This document shows positions 13,570-17,453 of a stretch of 17,453 nucleotides of DNA, in pieces. Every line of letters begins with the position of its first letter. The first letter of the stretch is position 1. The stretch is from RSA11 sp965652565 (GTDB taxonomy: Bacteria > Actinomycetota > Thermoleophilia > Solirubrobacterales > 70-9), in assembly GCA_965652565.1 (NCBI GenBank), contig CBFGWL010000062.1, positions 1 through 17,453 on the forward strand. The letters run 5' to 3'. A program made the position numbers and the translations under genes. Below the pieces are notes generated by a model. That model ran no database searches, had not been told where the DNA came from, and saw only the letters and a list, made by a program, of their open reading frames with translations.

Positions 13570-15019
13570 CTAGCGCTCTCGCTTCGGCACCCGGAAGCGC
13601 TTGGCCGCCTGCGCCCTGTTGCCCGCCGCGTCGATGGCGCGCACCGTGATCCGGTGCTTGCCCGGCTTCAGGCGCTTGTAGGCGACGGGCGACTTGCACC
13701 GCTTGAACTTCTTGCGGTCGAGCTTGCAGCGGAAGGTGAGCTTGCCCGTCGCGTCGTCCTTCGCCTTGAAGCGCAGCTTCACCGAGCGCTGCTTGCGGTT
13801 CACCTTCGGCCGCTTGGCATTGAGGGCGGGAGCCGTTTCGTCCTGTACCTCCGCGGCTCCCACGTCGGCGCCGTCGCCGCCCGCGGCGTTTCCGATCGCC
13901 TTGAAGTCCACCCGCGGCAGGCCGCGCTGGTCGGCACCAAGGTCGCCCGCGAAGCCCTTGTCGATCGCCGGGCTGCCCGGTCGGGGCAGCATCGTCGGCG
14001 TCGGGCCGCCGTTGTCGGCGAGCGGGCCCAGCAGAGGGTTCACGCCGGTCTGATCGGTGGGTTGATCGAGCCCGCAAGGAGCGTCGGTGGCGAGGTTGTA
14101 GCCCAGCGAGCTGACCTCCTGTGCGCAGGCGCCCGTGATGATCGAGCTGCGCACCGTCGTCGGGGATTCGCCGACCTGAAGCGCCGAGCCGACCGGGGCC
14201 GAGTTGTTCGCGATCGTGCTGCTTTCCACCAGGATCGTGCCTCGGGCCCCGTCCAGGGCGCCGATGCCGCCGCCACCGGGGTCCTGGGGATCGGCGCTCA
14301 AGACCGTGTTGGAAGCGATCGTGCTGCCGCGCGCCGTGACGTCGTTGTCCCCGGCGGCGACCAGGACGCCGGCGCCCGCCTCGACGGCGGTGTTCGTGAC
14401 GACCGCGCTGCGCGCGAGGGTGAGCGCGCCGCCGTTCGCCACGGACACGCCGCCTCCGAAGGTCGCGCGGTTCCCCGTGATCAGGCTCTCCTCGATCAGC
14501 ACCTCGCCGCCGTTGACGTAGACGGCGCCCCCGGTCGTGGCCGCGTTCTCGGTGAGGTGCAGGTCGCGCGCGTGCAGCTTCGTGTTCACGCTCGAGATCG
14601 CGCCGCCTCCACCGCCGGACGTGGCGCCTGTCCTGAGCGTGAACCCCGAGATCCGCGCCTCCTGGGCCCGGTTGAAGTTGAAGATCCGGAAGTTGAGGAG
14701 CGGAACATCATCCGTGCGGCGCACCGTGAGCCGCTCCGGGCCCGGCCCGACGAGCTCGACCGGGTCGGTGAGCTCCGGCAGCGCGCTCCAGAGCTCGATC
14801 GTCCCGCTCACGCCGCTGGCGTCGATCGTGTCCGCCCCGTCGCGGGCGTTGGCCTGGGTGATCGCCGCGCGCAGCGACCCCTCACCCGCATCGTTCGTGT
14901 TCGTGACGGCGAACGTCGCCGCCGACGCGGCCCAGCGCTGCCGCGAGCGTCGCAACCCACACGCCGGCCCTGACCCGCAAGAGCGACAGCGGGCCGACCC
15001 CAAAACGTGAAAGTCCCAT
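13570..15019 (-). CDS. secreted choice-of-anchor Q / beta-helix protein (paralogue 4), frameshifted in signal peptide
   Basis: Same plan as the other three: TNTNDAGEGSLRAAI cap, beta-helix rungs with GGG turns, choice-of-anchor Q domain (VNPLLGPLADNGGPTPTM, GSPAIDKG, DVGAAE), Ig-like domain with CKLDRKKFKRC, and the end RFRVPKRER. The main frame has no signal peptide; its open 5' extension to 15057 is Arg/Cys-rich and unlike a leader. One frame over, the ATG at 15017-15019, behind GAGGGG, encodes MGLSRFGVGPLSLLRVRAG and then VWVATLAAAL, a good signal peptide. Removing one C from CCC at 14931-14933 joins the two frames into LAAALAASAATFAV and gives an exact 482-residue protein. So this is a real one-base mutation (broken or phase-variable gene) or a sequencing error; a homopolymer of three makes neither certain. 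Confidence 0.85.
13582..13666 (-). repeat. 85-bp identical block shared with 11890-11974
   Basis: Partner of the block in paralogue 3; it encodes the same end of the Ig-like domain. Confidence 0.9.
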
Positions 15020-15177
15020 TCGATACCCCTCAAGCCCCAGGGGACGCGATGCCCCACCGTGGGCGGTCGTCCTGTCCTGTATGTCTACAAGGAGGGGGTC
15101 CCCCCGGCCCCCAGCCGAAGCGACGCGCGCAAAGTAGCACGGGGCCCACGGCCGGGCGACGGGTTTTCGGGAGCCTC

Positions 15178-15984
15178 CTAGGGCTTGCGCTTGGGCCTCG
15201 GCAGCTTGCGGCGCTCGAGCGGCTGCAGGTGCGAGACGAGCTCGTCGTCGACGAGCGCGTGCAAGGCCCACCCCGGGGTCTCGTCGGCGAGCAGCACCTC
15301 CTCGCCGCCGGGGATCTCGAGCGGCGCCTGGCGCCAGGTGCTCGGGCAGATCATCACGCCGCAGCCGCCGACCACGCCGAAGGCGCCGCGATGGGCGTGC
15401 CCGCAGACCACGCGGCGCGCCTGCGGCTGTGTGGCGAGCACCTCGGCGAGACCCTCGCGGTCGCGCTCGGGCAGGCCGATCTCGTCCATCGCGTGGATGC
15501 CGGTGAGGATCGGCGGGTGGTGCATCGCGATCAGCGTCGGCATCGCGGGCTCGGCGCGCAGCTCGGCCTCGAGCCAGGCGCGGTGCTCGAAGTCGAGCGC
15601 GCCCTCGATCTTGCCGGGCAGGGTCGTATCGCAAGCGATCAGCCGCACCCCGCCGATCCGCGTCGTGTAGCGGAAGGGGGCGCCGGCGCTGCCCGTGCGC
15701 CCGTCGAGCGCGAAGTACTCGCGCACGGCGTCGCGATCGTCGTGGTTGCCCGGGATCACGTAGACGGGCAGGGCGAGCGGCGCGAGCAGTTCGCGCACGC
15801 GCTCGTACTCGCGCGCGCCCGGCGAGTCGACGAGATCCCCCGTGACGAGCACCGCGTCCAGCCGGTTCGGCTGCGCGCGCAGCGCGTCGACGGCGGCCGT
15901 GAGCGCCTGGGCGGGCTCGCGGTCGCGCAGGCCGACGGAGATGTGTGGGTCAGACAGCTGCGCGATCAGCGTCGCGTCGGCCAT
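15178..15984 (-). CDS. metallophosphoesterase, CpdA / class III cyclic nucleotide phosphodiesterase-like
   Basis: Predicted cytoplasmic dimetal phosphoesterase of 268 residues with the complete calcineurin-like motif set: SDPH (D12, H14), GDLVD (D50), GNHD (N80, H81), MHHPP (H155) and CGHAH (H196, H198). Length and the opening LIAQLSDPHI fit the CpdA-like group that hydrolyses 3',5'-cyclic nucleotides or other phosphodiesters; the substrate cannot be read from sequence. No signal peptide is seen. The ATG start at 15982-15984 lies 21 bp after the nusG stop on the same strand, so it is probably the last gene of a rpmG-secE-nusG unit. It ends in a basic tail (PRPKRKP). The 158-bp gap that follows contains no convincing terminator. 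Confidence 0.93.
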   Translation of the reverse strand: MADATLIAQLSDPHISVGLRDREPAQALTAAVDALRAQPNRLDAVLVTGDLVDSPGAREYERVRELLAPLALPVYVIPGNHDDRDAVREYFALDGRTGSAGAPFRYTTRIGGVRLIACDTTLPGKIEGALDFEHRAWLEAELRAEPAMPTLIAMHHPPILTGIHAMDEIGLPERDREGLAEVLATQPQARRVVCGHAHRGAFGVVGGCGVMICPSTWRQAPLEIPGGEEVLLADETPGWALHALVDDELVSHLQPLERRKLPRPKRKP

Positions 15985-16005
15985 CCGCGCCTCCGCGGGC
16001 TGGGG

Positions 16006-16530
16006 TCAGGCGACCTTCTTGACCTGGTCGTAGCCGACCTCGACCGGCGTCTCGCGGCCGAAGATGGAGACCAGGATCTTGAGCTTCTGGGCGCCCTCGT
16101 TGATCTCGGCGATCTCGCCCGAGAAGTCCGACATCGGGCCGGAGATCACCTTCACCGACTCGCCCACCGAGAACTGCGCCTTGGTGCGCGGGCGCTCGGC
16201 GGTCTCGCGGTGCAGCATGCGGTCGACCTCGGACTGCGAGAGCGGGATCGGCTTGTTGCGCGAGCCGACGAAGCCGGTGACGCCGGGCGTGTTCTTGACG
16301 AGGGCCCAGGCGTCGTCGGTCATCTCCATGTTGACGAGCACGTAGCCCGGCATCGTGCGCTTCTCGACGCTCACGCGCTGGCCGTCCTTGAGCTCGGACA
16401 CCTGCTCGGTCGGCACCACGACCTGGCGCACCTTGTTGCGCGCGCCCATGGTCTCGACGCGGTGCTCGAGGTTGTGCTTGACCTTGTTCTCGTGACCCGA
16501 GTAGGTGTTGATCACGTACCAGCGGAACAT
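16006..16530 (-). CDS. nusG: transcription termination/antitermination factor NusG
   Basis: NusG binds RNA polymerase through its NGN domain and contacts Rho or ribosomal S10 through its KOW domain. It is 174 residues and full length. The NGN domain (about 1-110) has MFRWYVINTYSGHENKV, RTMPGYVLVNMEMTDDAW and VKNTPGVTGFVGS. The KOW domain (about 120-174) has VGESVKVISGPMSDFSGEI and ends YDQVKKVA. It lacks the long acidic N-terminal extension seen in many actinobacterial NusG proteins. The ATG at 16528-16530 is preceded by a modest GAGAG. secE lies 75 bp upstream, and the next gene downstream is a phosphoesterase rather than the usual rplK. Confidence 0.98.
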   Translation of the reverse strand: MFRWYVINTYSGHENKVKHNLEHRVETMGARNKVRQVVVPTEQVSELKDGQRVSVEKRTMPGYVLVNMEMTDDAWALVKNTPGVTGFVGSRNKPIPLSQSEVDRMLHRETAERPRTKAQFSVGESVKVISGPMSDFSGEIAEINEGAQKLKILVSIFGRETPVEVGYDQVKKVA

Positions 16531-16605
16531 GTGTCTCTCGTCAAATCCTTGCTTGAAGTCTCGTGGGTGATGCCGTTCGCGTCCAGGGTCGCTCTAGCTA
16601 CGGAT

Positions 16606-17154
16606 CTAGATGACCTGACGGACCAGCCAGTTGAACGCCGCGTCCAGCACGCCCAGGTAGGCGGCGGCGACGGCGATGAAGATGAGCGTGACGGCGGAGG
16701 CCTGGACGAGCGTCTCCCGGTCCGGCCACTGCACGCGGCGCAGCTCGTGCCAGCAGGAGATCAGGAATGAGAGTACGCGGCCGCGCTGCTTCTCGGCCGG
16801 CTCCTCGCGGCGGCGCCGGCGCGCCTCGGATTCCTTGGCGCGCTGCTTGCGCTCGCGCTCGAGGCGGCGCTGCTCGCGGCGGCTGAGCTTCTGCTCGCCG
16901 TCGGTCTTGGTCTTGCTGCGGCTCGGGGCGCGCTCGCCGCGCGAGGGCGCGGGCGCCTTGGGGGCCTCCTCGGCCTGCGCGTCCTGGCGCAGCTCCTCGA
17001 GATCGGCGCCGCGCTCAGCGAGCTCCGCCTCGGCGACGTCAGCCGACTCAGGGACCTGAGTGTCGTGCTGCGCCTGCGCGTCGCTGCGCTGCTTCTTCTG
17101 CTGAGCCTGCTTCCTGCGCCGCTCGGCCTTCCGCTGTGCCCTGGTCTTCGCCAC
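16606..17154 (-). CDS. secE: preprotein translocase subunit SecE with long charged N-terminal extension
   Basis: SecE clamps SecY in the inner-membrane translocon. The family core is the last ~60 residues of 182: SFLISCWHELRRVQWPDRET, then one transmembrane helix (about 152-173, SAVTLIFIAVAAAYLGVLDA) and FNWLVRQVI. Before it lie about 120 hydrophilic residues, alternately very basic (KAERRRKQAQQKKQR, RREQRRLERERKQR) and acidic, probably disordered or coiled coil. Single-helix SecE proteins are often only 60-90 residues. The start is GTG at 17152-17154, 12 bp after the rpmG stop, without a clear ribosome-binding site; MAKTRAQRKAERR is plausible, but a later start cannot be excluded. Confidence 0.95.
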   Translation of the reverse strand: MAKTRAQRKAERRRKQAQQKKQRSDAQAQHDTQVPESADVAEAELAERGADLEELRQDAQAEEAPKAPAPSRGERAPSRSKTKTDGEQKLSRREQRRLERERKQRAKESEARRRRREEPAEKQRGRVLSFLISCWHELRRVQWPDRETLVQASAVTLIFIAVAAAYLGVLDAAFNWLVRQVI

Positions 17155-17166
17155 GGTGCGTGGGGG

Positions 17167-17331
17167 CTAGCGCGTTTCCTTGTGCGGGGTGTGCTGGCCG
17201 CACCAACGGCAGTACTTGCGCAGCTCGATGCGATCGGGCGTGTTGCGCCGCGACTTGTTGGTCTGGTAGTTCCGCCGCTTGCAGTTCTCGCAAGCGAGCG
17301 TCACAGCGATTCGGACGTCTCCGCGAGCCAT
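17167..17331 (-). CDS. rpmG: 50S ribosomal protein L33
   Basis: A small large-subunit ribosomal protein of 54 residues: MARGDVRIAVTLACENCKRR, then NYQTNKSRRNTPDRIELRKY, then CRWCGQHTPHKETR. Both CxxC pairs (C14/C17 and C41/C44) are present, so this is the zinc-binding form. The ATG at 17329-17331 is preceded by GAGGAT 3 bases upstream. It lies directly before secE, a common actinobacterial arrangement, and behind a terminator that isolates it from whatever lies to the right. Confidence 0.97.
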   Translation of the reverse strand: MARGDVRIAVTLACENCKRRNYQTNKSRRNTPDRIELRKYCRWCGQHTPHKETR

Positions 17332-17349
17332 TCGATCCTCACATCTGGC

Positions 17350-17368
17350 GGCCGCCCGGTTGGCGGCC
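17350..17368 (-). promoter_or_regulatory. hairpin in the rpmG leader
   Basis: GGCCGCC and GGCGGCC form a perfect 7-bp stem with a 5-base loop, between the upstream terminator and the rpmG ribosome-binding site. With no T-run it is not a terminator; it may be a leader structure. Role unknown. Confidence 0.4.
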
Positions 17369-17372
17369 TACG

Positions 17373-17402
17373 AAAAAAAGACCTCTGCGCCGCAGCGCGA
17401 GG
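17373..17402 (-). terminator. rho-independent terminator of the gene upstream of rpmG
   Basis: On the minus strand CCTC-GCGC (17395-17402) pairs with GCGC-GAGG (17382-17390, one bulged base), loop of 4, followed after two bases by seven T (17373-17379). It ends a transcript entering from beyond the right edge. Confidence 0.85.
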
Positions 17403-17418
17403 TGCTCGAAGAATAGCG

Positions 17419-17452
17419 GCCCGGGCGCGAGCGTTGCCACCCGCGCCCGGGC
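17419..17452. repeat. 11-bp perfect inverted repeat at the right edge
   Basis: GCCCGGGCGCG and CGCGCCCGGGC enclose a 12-base loop. There is no T-run on either side within the window. It lies upstream of the terminator and could be part of a structured RNA or a gene end cut off by the window. Confidence 0.6.
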
Positions 17453-17453
17453 G

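Noticed and set aside
15091..15114. G-run/C-run palindrome as terminator after the phosphoesterase gene
   Set aside because: Loop geometry is poor and there is no T-run in the minus-strand direction.
7124..16005. Horizontally acquired genomic island
   Set aside because: No integrase, transposase, tRNA or flanking repeats are seen, and composition by eye equals the surrounding genes; internal duplication explains the paralogues.
17419..17452. tRNA or rRNA end at the right edge
   Set aside because: No cloverleaf, CCA end or T-arm sequence could be fitted; only one hairpin is visible.

Overview
The window is very GC-rich. All but one of its recognisable genes lie on the minus strand, and they form the secE-nusG-rplK-rplA-rplJ-rplL-rpoB neighbourhood of a bacterial chromosome. 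RpoB, L10, L7/L12, NusG and SecE are of actinobacterial type. The secreted choice-of-anchor Q / beta-helix proteins, with a C-terminal domain carrying the CxLDRxxFxxC motif, suggest a Thermoleophilia/Solirubrobacterales-like actinobacterium. That placement is inferred from protein style, not from a marker search.

Layout in transcription order (right to left). The right edge holds a strong hairpin and the rho-independent terminator of an upstream unit. Then come rpmG (L33), secE with a long charged N-terminal extension, nusG, and a CpdA-like metallophosphoesterase. The usual nusG-rplK adjacency is broken by about 8.9 kb (7124-16005). Besides the phosphoesterase, this stretch holds four paralogous secreted beta-helix genes, the first with a one-base frameshift in its signal peptide, and a secreted papain-like cysteine protease candidate. 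rplK and rplA follow, then a secreted M23 metallopeptidase. After a repeat-rich stretch containing the only convincing plus-strand gene (a small two-helix membrane protein), the cluster resumes with an L10-leader-like attenuator, rplJ (very long acidic tail), rplL, a terminator hairpin, a probable rpoB promoter, and the first 485 codons of rpoB, which runs off the left edge.

Non-coding structure is plentiful. There is a seven-unit array of 39-bp palindromic elements at an exact 71-bp period between two convergent genes (4112-4576). A pair of 60-bp units contains a 12-bp perfect hairpin (3361-3480), and a 33-bp minisatellite has four copies (3200-3331). A 448-bp block is identical at DNA level in the 3' halves of two adjacent beta-helix genes, and a nested three-stem palindrome lies between two others (13491-13553).

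How it may work together: the housekeeping genes make ribosome stalk and L1-arm proteins, RNA polymerase beta, a transcription elongation factor and a translocon subunit. The inserted genes encode exported or envelope-active proteins (beta-helix surface proteins, a cysteine protease, an M23 peptidase). A physiological link between the two sets, beyond shared strand and close spacing, is inference only.
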